From: Candidatus Kaiserbacteria bacterium
Lineage (GTDB): Bacteria > Patescibacteriota > Minisyncoccia > Phycocordibacterales > UBA918
NCBI GenBank assembly: GCA_023264435.1
Contig: JAHFMK010000023.1
Location: forward strand, 1-7,262
Length of the DNA: 7,262 nt
Direction: 5' to 3'
Shown: positions 1-5,858 of the stretch, in pieces
Position numbering within the stretch: the stretch's first letter is position 1
How the letters are laid out: the number at the start of each line of letters is the position of its first letter
Notes under the pieces: model-generated
What the model was told of the DNA's origin: nothing
Seen by the model: the letters and a program-made list of their open reading frames with translations, nothing else
Databases searched by the model: none
Made by a program: the position numbers and the translations under genes

Positions 1-2
1 TT

Positions 3-620
3 GCGTATCCTGGTGAGTATGTGGTAATGGTTGATGCTGTTTTCGCAAAACAAAAAGCAAGTGCTCGCTATGAAATTACGGTATTGCCGGTAACACTCAC
101 ACTTTCACGTACCGAGTCTGATGGTATCAGTATTCACAATACTGCATCAAATGAAATTAATATCGGTGGATATCAGATACAGGGGGCAACGACGCTTACG
201 TTTCCGAAAAACACTATTATAAAACCAAGTAGTACGCTTACCATTTCATCGAGTCGCGTGAATGCAACAGCATATACACCACTCTTGTTGTATGATACGC
301 GTATGACGTTGGTTGCGACGACTGACAAAGCACTCTTTGCAAAAACGACAATAGCATCACAACCACTTTTATATTCTGATACACACACCACAAAACCAAT
401 AATAAATACCTCATCAGAAGTTACACAAAGTATTTCTCATGATGTGGTGAGTAACGACATTGTGGCCAACGAAGACGCACCGGTTATTGTCATTGGGGCA
501 ACCTCGACTACGAGAGACGGCAATGGGTCGTGGTTTACTCATGCTCGTATTGCGATGATATTCAGTGTGTTATTGATTCTCAGTATTTTGACGTTATACA
601 TACGGCGTGATGGGGTGTGA
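3..620 (+). CDS. C-terminal part of a PKD/lamin-tail surface protein with membrane anchor (5' end outside window)
   Basis: The reading frame is open to the window edge, so this is the end of a longer protein; 205 residues are visible. The first ~27 residues (YPGEYVV followed by alternating hydrophobic strands ending in ITVLP) look like the last strands of a PKD/Ig-like domain. Residues ~32-83 resemble a lamin-tail domain: a strand with IHN, then INIGGYQI, a TFP turn and a KPSSTLTI strand. A Thr/Ser-rich linker follows (~84-175). Residues ~180-200 form one hydrophobic helix followed by YIRRDGV, which suggests a C-terminal anchor with the basic tail in the cytoplasm and the domains outside. The role is probably cell-surface adhesion or structure. 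The GTG at 21 is internal, not the real start. The gene ends 65 bases before the yvcK start, with no visible terminator. Domain calls are by pattern; the lamin-tail call is moderately sure and the anchor is clear. Confidence 0.72.
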   Translation, partial: AYPGEYVVMVDAVFAKQKASARYEITVLPVTLTLSRTESDGISIHNTASNEINIGGYQIQGATTLTFPKNTIIKPSSTLTISSSRVNATAYTPLLLYDTRMTLVATTDKALFAKTTIASQPLLYSDTHTTKPIINTSSEVTQSISHDVVSNDIVANEDAPVIVIGATSTTRDGNGSWFTHARIAMIFSVLLILSILTLYIRRDGV

Positions 621-685
621 TGGAGGGATTGGGCGTTTGTATCTTTCTGTCCCACAATTCAGTAAGATATATATATTGCATAAAT

Positions 686-1714
686 ATGTCTGTAATCGAT
701 AAAAAACGAATAGTGGTGGTTGGCGGCGGTACGGGGACTCACACTGTTCTCACAGGACTCAAACAATACCGAAAATCTGCTGACCTTACCGCTATAGTTG
801 CGGTGACTGATTCAGGTGGGTCAACAGGACGATTGCGAGATGAATTCGGATACTTGCCTGTGGGTGATGTGCGTATGGCACTTGCGGCACTCGCCAAAGA
901 TGATAATGAACATGAATCTCTCATTCGAAAACTTTTTTTGCATCGTTTTGCATCTAATGGTGACGTGGCGGGACACAACTTCGGGAATCTTTTTTTGGTT
1001 GCCCTCACCGATATACTTGGTTCAGAAGAAGTGGCCATTGAAGCTGCATCCCGTGTATTACAAGTATGTGGCAGAGTATTGCCCGTGACGCATACAAAAG
1101 TAAATCTTGTTGCACACTATGCAGACGGGCGTGAGGTTGTAGGAGAACATGAGATTGATGAGCCGAATGGAATGGAAACTCATATACCTATTACCACTCT
1201 GCGAGTAACACCACATGCAACACTTAATCCCGCTGTACGAGAATCGTTGCGTAATGCAGATTTAATTGTATTTGGTCCAGGAGATTTATATACCAGTATT
1301 CTTGCCAACTGTGTGATTGATGGATTTAAAGATGCAATACAAGAAAGCAATGCAACTCTCGTCTATATTTCAAATCTTATGACGAAGGTTGGACAAACAA
1401 CAGGCATGGGTGTACGTGAGCACGTAGATGAGCTTGCTCGATATATTGGGAGGTCACCAGACGTGGTATTGGTCAACGATGCACCTCTTCCCGAAGAACT
1501 TCTCATTCGCTATGCACATGAATTAGAATTTCCCGTATTGATGAATCTTGATATCGATGTATTGACGCATGATTTACTTGCAACAGAGGAGATTATTCGA
1601 AGTGCAGGTGATGTACTAAAGCGTAGTCTTATCCGACATGATCCACATAAATTAGCACAGGTGTTAATGGCTCAATGTAGCTCAAAACAGTGGCGACACC
1701 AGAAAAAACGATAA
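686..1714 (+). CDS. yvcK: YvcK/CofD-like protein (gluconeogenesis factor family)
   Basis: A 342-residue protein, close to the ~320 typical of YvcK. Seen: N-terminal Rossmann loop VVVGGGTGTH (residues ~10-19), the family signature TDSGGSTGRLRDEFG (~41-55), PVGDVR (~58-63), GPGDLYTS (197-204; GPGSLYTS in most relatives) and the later YISNLMTKVGQT block. Family knowledge: these CofD-fold proteins bind UDP-sugars in the cytoplasm and in Bacillus are needed for normal envelope synthesis and shape on gluconeogenic carbon; a catalytic activity is not established. The ATG at 686 is preferred because the protein then begins MSVIDKKRIVVVGGG as the family does; the GTG at 617 would overlap the previous gene and add 23 unrelated residues. 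The upstream 65 bases become very AT-rich (661-685, including TATATT at 672-677), a possible -10, with no Shine-Dalgarno. The last ~25 bases overlap the dockerin-like gene. Confidence 0.92.
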   Translation: MSVIDKKRIVVVGGGTGTHTVLTGLKQYRKSADLTAIVAVTDSGGSTGRLRDEFGYLPVGDVRMALAALAKDDNEHESLIRKLFLHRFASNGDVAGHNFGNLFLVALTDILGSEEVAIEAASRVLQVCGRVLPVTHTKVNLVAHYADGREVVGEHEIDEPNGMETHIPITTLRVTPHATLNPAVRESLRNADLIVFGPGDLYTSILANCVIDGFKDAIQESNATLVYISNLMTKVGQTTGMGVREHVDELARYIGRSPDVVLVNDAPLPEELLIRYAHELEFPVLMNLDIDVLTHDLLATEEIIRSAGDVLKRSLIRHDPHKLAQVLMAQCSSKQWRHQKKR

Positions 1715-1899
1715 CATCACTTTCGGTGACTGAAAATCCACCAAGTACTGATTTAAATAATGATGGTAAACAAACCTTTATTGATATTGGTATCTTCCTT
1801 CAAAATATGTTGCATAATGATGCACGATATGATTTCAATCAGGACGGCAAAGTTGATGCACGAGATATGGGTATTCTTATTGATGCAGGAAGACATTAA
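1690..1899 (+). CDS. Small stand-alone dockerin-like (paired calcium-loop) protein
   Basis: A 69-residue protein. Residues 21-32 (DLNNDGKQTFID) and 48-59 (DFNQDGKVDARD) both fit the dockerin/EF-hand-like calcium loop D-x-N-x-D-G-x-x-x-x-x-D, and each is followed by a short hydrophobic helix (IGIFLQNML and MGILIDAG). This two-repeat layout and spacing match type I dockerin domains, which bind calcium and usually dock a larger extracellular protein to a cohesin. There is no catalytic domain, signal peptide or membrane segment, which is odd for a dockerin. A stop in this frame at 1678-1680 means the protein cannot extend upstream. GTG 1690 is the only usual start before GTG 1726, which would also keep both loops; neither has a Shine-Dalgarno. 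It overlaps yvcK by 25 bases in the -1 frame relative to yvcK. It may be a genuine mini-protein, a remnant of a surface protein, or a frameshift extension of YvcK. Confidence 0.6.
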   Translation: MATPEKTITSLSVTENPPSTDLNNDGKQTFIDIGIFLQNMLHNDARYDFNQDGKVDARDMGILIDAGRH

Positions 1900-1955
1900 G
1901 CGTGTAAGGAAAATACATAGGGAAGGTATTTCTACCCCATAGGTATCTTTTAGGG

Positions 1956-1961
1956 TACAAT
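1956..1961 (+). promoter_or_regulatory. Possible -10 element (TACAAT) before the epimerase gene
   Basis: TACAAT matches the sigma-70 -10 consensus at 5 of 6 positions and lies 13 bases before the ATG at 1975, which would give a leader of about 6-8 bases. No convincing -35 element is visible 16-18 bases upstream (the bases there are TACCCC-like). The position in the only sizeable gap of the left-hand cluster (1900-1974) supports transcription of the epimerase and glycosyltransferase from here. This is inference from position and consensus. Confidence 0.4.
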
Positions 1962-1974
1962 CTCAGTATTATTT

Positions 1975-2856
1975 ATGATGAAAGCAAAACAAGAAACAAT
2001 CGTAGTGACGGGTGGAGCGGGGTTTGTGGGCTCGCACCTTTGCGAGCGATTGGTGCGTGAGGGATATCGGGTGATTTCTCTCGATAATTATTTCACGGGT
2101 TCGCCTGCAAATCATGTTGAAGGTGTGGAGTACCGAGAAGGGCATACAAAGGACATCGCAAAACACATCATCGAAACTCCCTCAATTATCTACCATCTAG
2201 GTGAGTATGCACGCGTTGCCCCAAGTCTTGATGAGCCGGAGGTGGTATGGGATTTAAATATCGTTGGCACATTGGGAGTCCTTGCATTCTGGCGTGAAAA
2301 AAAATGTAAACTTGTATATGCAGGGTCATCAACAAAATTTGTAAAAGATGGTGGTGATATTGAAGGGAGAGACAGAGCTCCATATAATTGGGCAAAAGCG
2401 GTAAATTCTGAACTGGTCCACAATTATGGACGATGGTATAACCTTAGTTATGCAGTGGCATATTTTTATAATGTATACGGTCCACGAGAACGAGCAGGAC
2501 AATATGAAAGTTCCTACGGAACAATCGTAGAGACATTCAAACAATGTGCACAAAGACGCGAACCGTGCATCATAAATGGCACTGGTGAACAAACACGTGC
2601 ATTTACACACGTCTATGATACGGTCGATGCATTGGTACTGATTGGTGAAAGGGGTGAAGCAGATGAATATCCGATAAGTGCAAAAGAAGTGTATTCACTT
2701 CTTGATCTTGCACGTATGTTTGGACTTGAAATTAATTTTATGCCAGCAACAAAGTCAACTCGTTCTTCAGGTGCTGAAGATACAACTAAAATCACTGCAT
2801 TAGGATGGAAACAAAAACATACCTTGAAGGAATATATTGATATATACAAAAATTGA
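1975..2856 (+). CDS. NAD-dependent sugar-nucleotide epimerase/dehydratase (extended SDR, GalE-like)
   Basis: A 293-residue extended short-chain dehydrogenase. Seen: nucleotide loop GGAGFVG (13-19), acidic D37 at the end of the second strand (favours NAD over NADP), an HLGEYARVAPS segment (74-84) where relatives have HLAAQ..V..S, catalytic Ser/Thr in GSST (117-120), and the catalytic pair Y137/K141 in YNWAK. A YNVYGPR block and THVYDTVDA follow, as in sugar-epimerase relatives. Expected reaction: epimerisation or related oxidation/reduction of a nucleotide-activated hexose in the cytoplasm, feeding surface-glycan synthesis; the exact sugar cannot be told. It is slightly shorter than classic GalE (~330-340). 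Start: ATG 1975, with an adjacent ATG at 1978; no Shine-Dalgarno. The GT4 gene starts 15 bases after the stop, so the two are probably co-transcribed. Confidence 0.88.
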   Translation: MMKAKQETIVVTGGAGFVGSHLCERLVREGYRVISLDNYFTGSPANHVEGVEYREGHTKDIAKHIIETPSIIYHLGEYARVAPSLDEPEVVWDLNIVGTLGVLAFWREKKCKLVYAGSSTKFVKDGGDIEGRDRAPYNWAKAVNSELVHNYGRWYNLSYAVAYFYNVYGPRERAGQYESSYGTIVETFKQCAQRREPCIINGTGEQTRAFTHVYDTVDALVLIGERGEADEYPISAKEVYSLLDLARMFGLEINFMPATKSTRSSGAEDTTKITALGWKQKHTLKEYIDIYKN

Positions 2857-2871
2857 AATAATTGTATATCT

Positions 2872-4074
2872 ATGAAAAAAATACTCATATTTTCACTTGA
2901 TTATTTACCAGGGACCATTAGTGGTGCAGAGGCAGCAATTCAGGAAATCACTGATAGAATTAATCCAGAGGACATAGAGTTTCATATGGTGACACTCTAT
3001 TACGATAGTCATGTTTCTCGTATTGAAAAAATAGGAAATGTACATATTTATCGTGTTGGGATTTTTAGCAAACCACACGCATCACTTGAAGAGCGAAGGA
3101 AGGTACCGCTACATTTCAATAAGTATTACTTCCAACTCTTTGCAGGCATAAAAGGGTGGAAACTGCATAGAAAACATCATTATGATGGTGCGTGGGCTAT
3201 GATGGCACATGGTACTGGTGTGCCTGCGTCGATATTTAATATATGCACAGGTGTACCATATGCACTTACCCTTCAAGAGGGTGACCCACCTGAATATATT
3301 GAACGGATGATGCGTGTGGTGTGGCCTCTCTTTTCTCGTGCTTTCAGGCGGGCGACGGTGGTGCAATCAATTTCAACATTTCTTGCGGAATGGGCACGAC
3401 ATATGGGATATCAAGGAGATATTGAAATTATCCGCAATGGTGCCAATCCAGAATCAATCAAACCCACATTTGAAAAAGAAGAAGTAGAGGAATTAAAAAA
3501 GAAATTAGGAAAAAAAGAAGGAGATATTTTTCTTGTTAATACGGCACGTCTTGTACATCAAAAAGGGTTTGATACAACTATTCGAGCACTCGTATTGTTG
3601 CCAGCATATATTAAATTGTTGGTGGTGGGTGGTGGTCCCGATGAGGAAAAACTAAAAATGCTTGTGCAAGAATTACAACTTACACATCGCGTGATATTCA
3701 CTGGTCAGATTGAGAGAAGTAGTGTTACACAATATCGTTTTGCGGGAGATATATTTGTAGGACCTTCGAGGTCTGAAGGACTGGGAAATGCGTTCCTCTC
3801 TGCAATGGCGTGTCGAATGCCCGTGGTTGCAACACAGGTAGGAGGTATCGCGGACTTTCTCTTTGACGCGAAGCGAAATCCTGAGAAGGGCACAACAGGA
3901 TGGGCGGTGGATCCTGATAGTCCAGAGCAGATTGCTGAGGTGGTGCAGGATATTCTCGCGCACCCCGAAAGGGTGCGCGAGGTTACCAACCGTGCACGAA
4001 AAATGGTTGAAGAAGAATATGATTGGGATATTGTCACGCACAAAATGAAAACAAAGATTTTCGCTCGGTTTTAA
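2872..4074 (+). CDS. GT4-family glycosyltransferase
   Basis: A 400-residue GT-B fold protein. The N-terminal acceptor domain begins MKKILIFSLDYLPGTISGAE (residues 1-20), as GT4 enzymes do, and contains TLQEGDPPE (133-141). The C-terminal donor domain starts around NTARLVHQKG (223-232), followed by LLVVGGGPDEEKL and the RSEGLGNAFLSAMA block. Family role: transfer of a sugar from a nucleotide donor to a glycan or lipid-linked acceptor at the cytoplasmic membrane face. Oddity: the donor-ribose motif E-x7-E has E302, but the second position is Ser310 (codon TCT at 3799-3801). ATG 2872 lies 15 bases after the epimerase stop, with no Shine-Dalgarno. A perfect 11-bp inverted repeat sits in its 3' part (3955-3981). 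Its TAA (4072-4074) shares the TTAA palindrome with the stop of the convergent kinase gene. Confidence 0.92.
   Translation: MKKILIFSLDYLPGTISGAEAAIQEITDRINPEDIEFHMVTLYYDSHVSRIEKIGNVHIYRVGIFSKPHASLEERRKVPLHFNKYYFQLFAGIKGWKLHRKHHYDGAWAMMAHGTGVPASIFNICTGVPYALTLQEGDPPEYIERMMRVVWPLFSRAFRRATVVQSISTFLAEWARHMGYQGDIEIIRNGANPESIKPTFEKEEVEELKKKLGKKEGDIFLVNTARLVHQKGFDTTIRALVLLPAYIKLLVVGGGPDEEKLKMLVQELQLTHRVIFTGQIERSSVTQYRFAGDIFVGPSRSEGLGNAFLSAMACRMPVVATQVGGIADFLFDAKRNPEKGTTGWAVDPDSPEQIAEVVQDILAHPERVREVTNRARKMVEEEYDWDIVTHKMKTKIFARF
3955..3981. repeat. Intragenic perfect 11-bp GC-rich inverted repeat
   Basis: Arms CTCGCGCACCC (3955-3965) and GGGTGCGCGAG (3971-3981) are exact reverse complements around a 5-base CGAAA loop. 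It lies inside the GT4 coding sequence about 90 bases before the stop and is much more GC-rich than its surroundings. No T-run follows on either strand, so it is not a standard intrinsic terminator. The encoded LAHPERVRE aligns naturally with the GT4 C-terminal helix, so no inserted peptide is evident. Confidence 0.75.
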
Positions 4075-5177
4075 TGGAGATTTTTTTGACGTTGTTTCTC
4101 TTCATCACTTCGAAGTGAATCACGGGTTTGAGTATAAGACGATAGAAGTGATGCAGGTATGTTAGTCTTTCTGAGCGTGTGTGTCAAAACGTCACTCCAA
4201 AACGCAACACGAGCAGTATTGAGAGTATGCAGTGCTCCCATACTTTTTTCGAGTGTACGAACATAGTACCAAATGATTTCTCCAAGTCGATAGAGTCGCA
4301 TGAGATGCAGTGCCACCGATTCTTCGGGTGTCCTGTTTTTTGCAACATAGGTGACAAGTGTTTTTTCAAGTGCAGGATTGTAAAGGGTCATAAAATTTAA
4401 AAAGCGTGCCCATCCTTCATATTTATTACCAAAGGTGAGTGATGAATGGTCGAGAAGATAGATAGTGTCACCTGAAACACGAATGTTGTGTGGTACAAAA
4501 TCTGTATGAGTTAAAAAACCCGTATATTGGTCGATGGTAAGAACATTTTTTTGGAGATATTCATATGCAGATACCATGCGTTCATGGAGTATCGTATCGT
4601 GAGGAATAGTGAGTGCAATATTTGCCTTAAATTGTGCAAAGGTATGAAGATAGGTTGTGTCACTACGAACACCAAAAGTTTTTGCAATCAGTGCATAATG
4701 GTTCCATGTGGTTGCGTGTGCACTTTCTTGTCCTTTGAATGCACGAAGTGCAAGTTCGAACTGTTCAGGGAGTGTGCGAGCAAGAAAATTTTTTTCTTGC
4801 GCAATAAAACGAGTCACGGTAATAACAAAATTATGTACGGTCAGATATGCTATTTCTTCAGGTGTATGGAATACCTCGTCAGCAAAATTGATACGATTAA
4901 GCACTGTTCTGCAATATCGCTCATGTTCAAGCTCTTTTTTCCCTTCAGGATCCTGTGTCGCCTTAACAATTACTTTTGTGCCATTGGTCGTTGTTCCGAG
5001 AAGAATAAGCTTTCGACCACTGGTTGTAGTGACTGCATGCATGAGATACCGCTCGCCAGCTATATGAGGTTGTTCAGTGTCAAGAGTAATGGCATGTTGT
5101 GCAAGAATAGGATTGAGAACAAGAAGAGTATTTTTGCAATACATTTCCCATGCAATTTTTTGATCTTCGTTTTTCAT
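4071..5177 (-). CDS. APH-like small-molecule kinase (aminoglycoside phosphotransferase/choline-kinase fold)
   Basis: A 368-residue protein. Seen: candidate ATP-binding K72 in VIVKA, acidic E82/E86 in the following helix (ELEHE), the catalytic-loop motif HTDFVPHN (224-231: H224, D226, N231) and the metal-binding D243 in YLLDHSS. This order matches the aminoglycoside phosphotransferase/choline kinase superfamily (HxDxxxxN, then D). The usual HGD is HTD, and the region after D243 (FGNKYEGWARFLNF) departs from the usual GDP..D pattern. Expected reaction: ATP-dependent phosphorylation of a hydroxyl on a small molecule or sugar; an antibiotic-resistance role is not implied. The N-terminal ~60 residues have no recognised motif. 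Its ATG overlaps the TGA of the half-glycosyltransferase (ATGA at 5174-5177), which suggests coupled translation. It converges on the GT4 gene, with stops interleaved at 4071-4074. Confidence 0.8.
   Translation of the reverse strand: MKNEDQKIAWEMYCKNTLLVLNPILAQHAITLDTEQPHIAGERYLMHAVTTTSGRKLILLGTTTNGTKVIVKATQDPEGKKELEHERYCRTVLNRINFADEVFHTPEEIAYLTVHNFVITVTRFIAQEKNFLARTLPEQFELALRAFKGQESAHATTWNHYALIAKTFGVRSDTTYLHTFAQFKANIALTIPHDTILHERMVSAYEYLQKNVLTIDQYTGFLTHTDFVPHNIRVSGDTIYLLDHSSLTFGNKYEGWARFLNFMTLYNPALEKTLVTYVAKNRTPEESVALHLMRLYRLGEIIWYYVRTLEKSMGALHTLNTARVAFWSDVLTHTLRKTNIPASLLSSYTQTRDSLRSDEEKQRQKNLH
4105..4118. repeat. 14-bp perfect palindrome near the 3' end of the kinase gene
   Basis: TCACTTCGAAGTGA is its own reverse complement. 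It lies inside the kinase coding sequence, about 30-45 bases from the convergent stop palindrome. It could be a protein site, a small hairpin or coincidence. Confidence 0.5.
4780..4800. repeat. 9-bp AT-rich inverted repeat with 3-base loop inside the kinase gene
   Basis: Arms GCAAGAAAA (4780-4788) and TTTTCTTGC (4792-4800) are exact reverse complements around TTT. In the kinase frame the minus strand encodes AQEKNFLAR. There is no sign of function; a repeat this long is mildly unexpected but can arise by chance in A/T-rich sequence. Confidence 0.5.
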
Positions 5178-5779
5178 ATAAATATAGTTTTGTTCAGAAG
5201 TGCAATATATTTATTCCAAGAGTCTTCATAGAGGGTAAGTGCGTCTGGTGGCAGTATAGAAAAAGGAAGTATTTCTGGACGGAGGAGTGGTGTATGGCAG
5301 ACAATATTTTTTTTATCAGGGAGTGATTTTGTATAGACATGTACACACGATGCATTTGAATCGGAAATAATTTTTGAGGATGCACGTATTGCAGATGTCA
5401 GTAATACTTTTAGTAATGGGTGTGTCATAGTAAGGCAGAGTGCACGTTCGTCTCCGAGATAAAGTACCACAGGAGTACGTATAAAATATGAAGTAAATAT
5501 AAGTGGAAGTTCTATGGAAGGACCATTGACTGCGTATATCACATCAACAGTGCGTCCGTGCTTCCAGAGAGCGTGCGTAAATCGAATGAGCCTAATAAGT
5601 GTACGAAGTTTTTTTTGAATAGTTATGATATGAACATCAGGAATTGCTTCAGGAATGTGACCATAGGTAAGTATTGATATCGTGTGTTGTGCACGAAGTC
5701 TTTGCGCCAATTCTTTCACGGAGCGAGCAGTATCTGCAATATCTGGTGGATATAATGCTGAAATAAGCAATATTTTCAT
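5174..5779 (-). CDS. Half-glycosyltransferase: GT4 N-terminal domain only
   Basis: A 201-residue protein beginning MKILLISALYPPDIADTA, a typical first strand and loop of a GT4 N-terminal Rossmann domain, then a helix (SVKELAQRL), a second strand (SILTYGH), VDVIYAVNGPS, and VVLYLGDE where full-length enzymes meet the acceptor. It ends where the donor-binding C-terminal domain should begin: no KG strand and no E-x7-E. That half is not present in another frame either, because the kinase gene starts at once (ATGA overlap). ATG 5779 is chosen because it gives the family-like MKILL start; ATG 5791 adds only MHPL. There is no Shine-Dalgarno; a weak minus-strand -10-like TACACT lies at 5799-5794. It may be an acceptor-binding partner of another glycosyltransferase or of the kinase, or a decaying gene. 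It is probably inactive as a transferase alone. Confidence 0.72.
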   Translation of the reverse strand: MKILLISALYPPDIADTARSVKELAQRLRAQHTISILTYGHIPEAIPDVHIITIQKKLRTLIRLIRFTHALWKHGRTVDVIYAVNGPSIELPLIFTSYFIRTPVVLYLGDERALCLTMTHPLLKVLLTSAIRASSKIISDSNASCVHVYTKSLPDKKNIVCHTPLLRPEILPFSILPPDALTLYEDSWNKYIALLNKTIFI

Positions 5780-5822
5780 AAGAGGATGCATCTAGTGTAC
5801 TACAAGATTACCATCCTTTGTA

Positions 5823-5852
5823 CTGCCATTTTTTTCATTTTTTATGTATGAT
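5823..5852 (+). promoter_or_regulatory. Probable promoter for the ATP-grasp/PHP genes, placed for a leaderless mRNA
   Basis: CTGCCA (5823-5828, 4 of 6 matches to TTGACA) and TATGAT (5847-5852, 5 of 6 matches to TATAAT) are 18 bases apart. Transcription would start 6-8 bases after the -10, at about 5858-5860, on or next to the ATG at 5859. The spacer is a T-rich run. The region faces the start of the minus-strand pair, so both promoters must fit into about 80 bases (5780-5858). Confidence 0.42.
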
Positions 5853-5858
5853 TACGAC

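Noticed and set aside
617..685. Extended YvcK start at GTG 617 or ATG 620
   Set aside because: The extra 23 residues do not match the family, overlap the end of the surface-protein gene, and the conserved N-terminus begins at ATG 686.
1413..1426. TACGTG-AG-CACGTA near-palindrome in yvcK
   Set aside because: Six-base arms within coding sequence; expected by chance.
1760..1942. Plus-strand 60-codon open frame overlapping the dockerin-like gene
   Set aside because: A shifted frame of the dockerin-like gene; the calcium loops are only in the other frame.
1920..1953. Possible terminator after the dockerin-like gene
   Set aside because: The stem is only GGTA/TACC plus GG/CC across a two-base bulge, and the later T-run is four bases long, so support is too weak.
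2030..2047. 7-bp inverted repeat GCTCGCA/TGCGAGC in the epimerase gene
   Set aside because: Real, but arms of seven are expected a few times by chance in a window of this size.
3673..4043. Two minus-strand open frames of 112-122 codons
   Set aside because: They are shadows of the GT4 donor domain in other frames, with no recognisable protein features.
4071..5177. Antibiotic-resistance aminoglycoside phosphotransferase
   Set aside because: Only the general kinase fold motifs match; the C-terminal part differs from resistance enzymes and the setting is glycan metabolism.
4527..5231. Plus-strand 234-codon open frame
   Set aside because: It lies antisense to the kinase gene, is rich in Cys/Phe/Lys with no domain pattern, and the minus strand encodes clear kinase motifs over the same bases.
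5174..5779. Frameshifted full-length glycosyltransferase
   Set aside because: No donor-domain motifs occur in any frame downstream; the following sequence is the kinase gene from its first codon.
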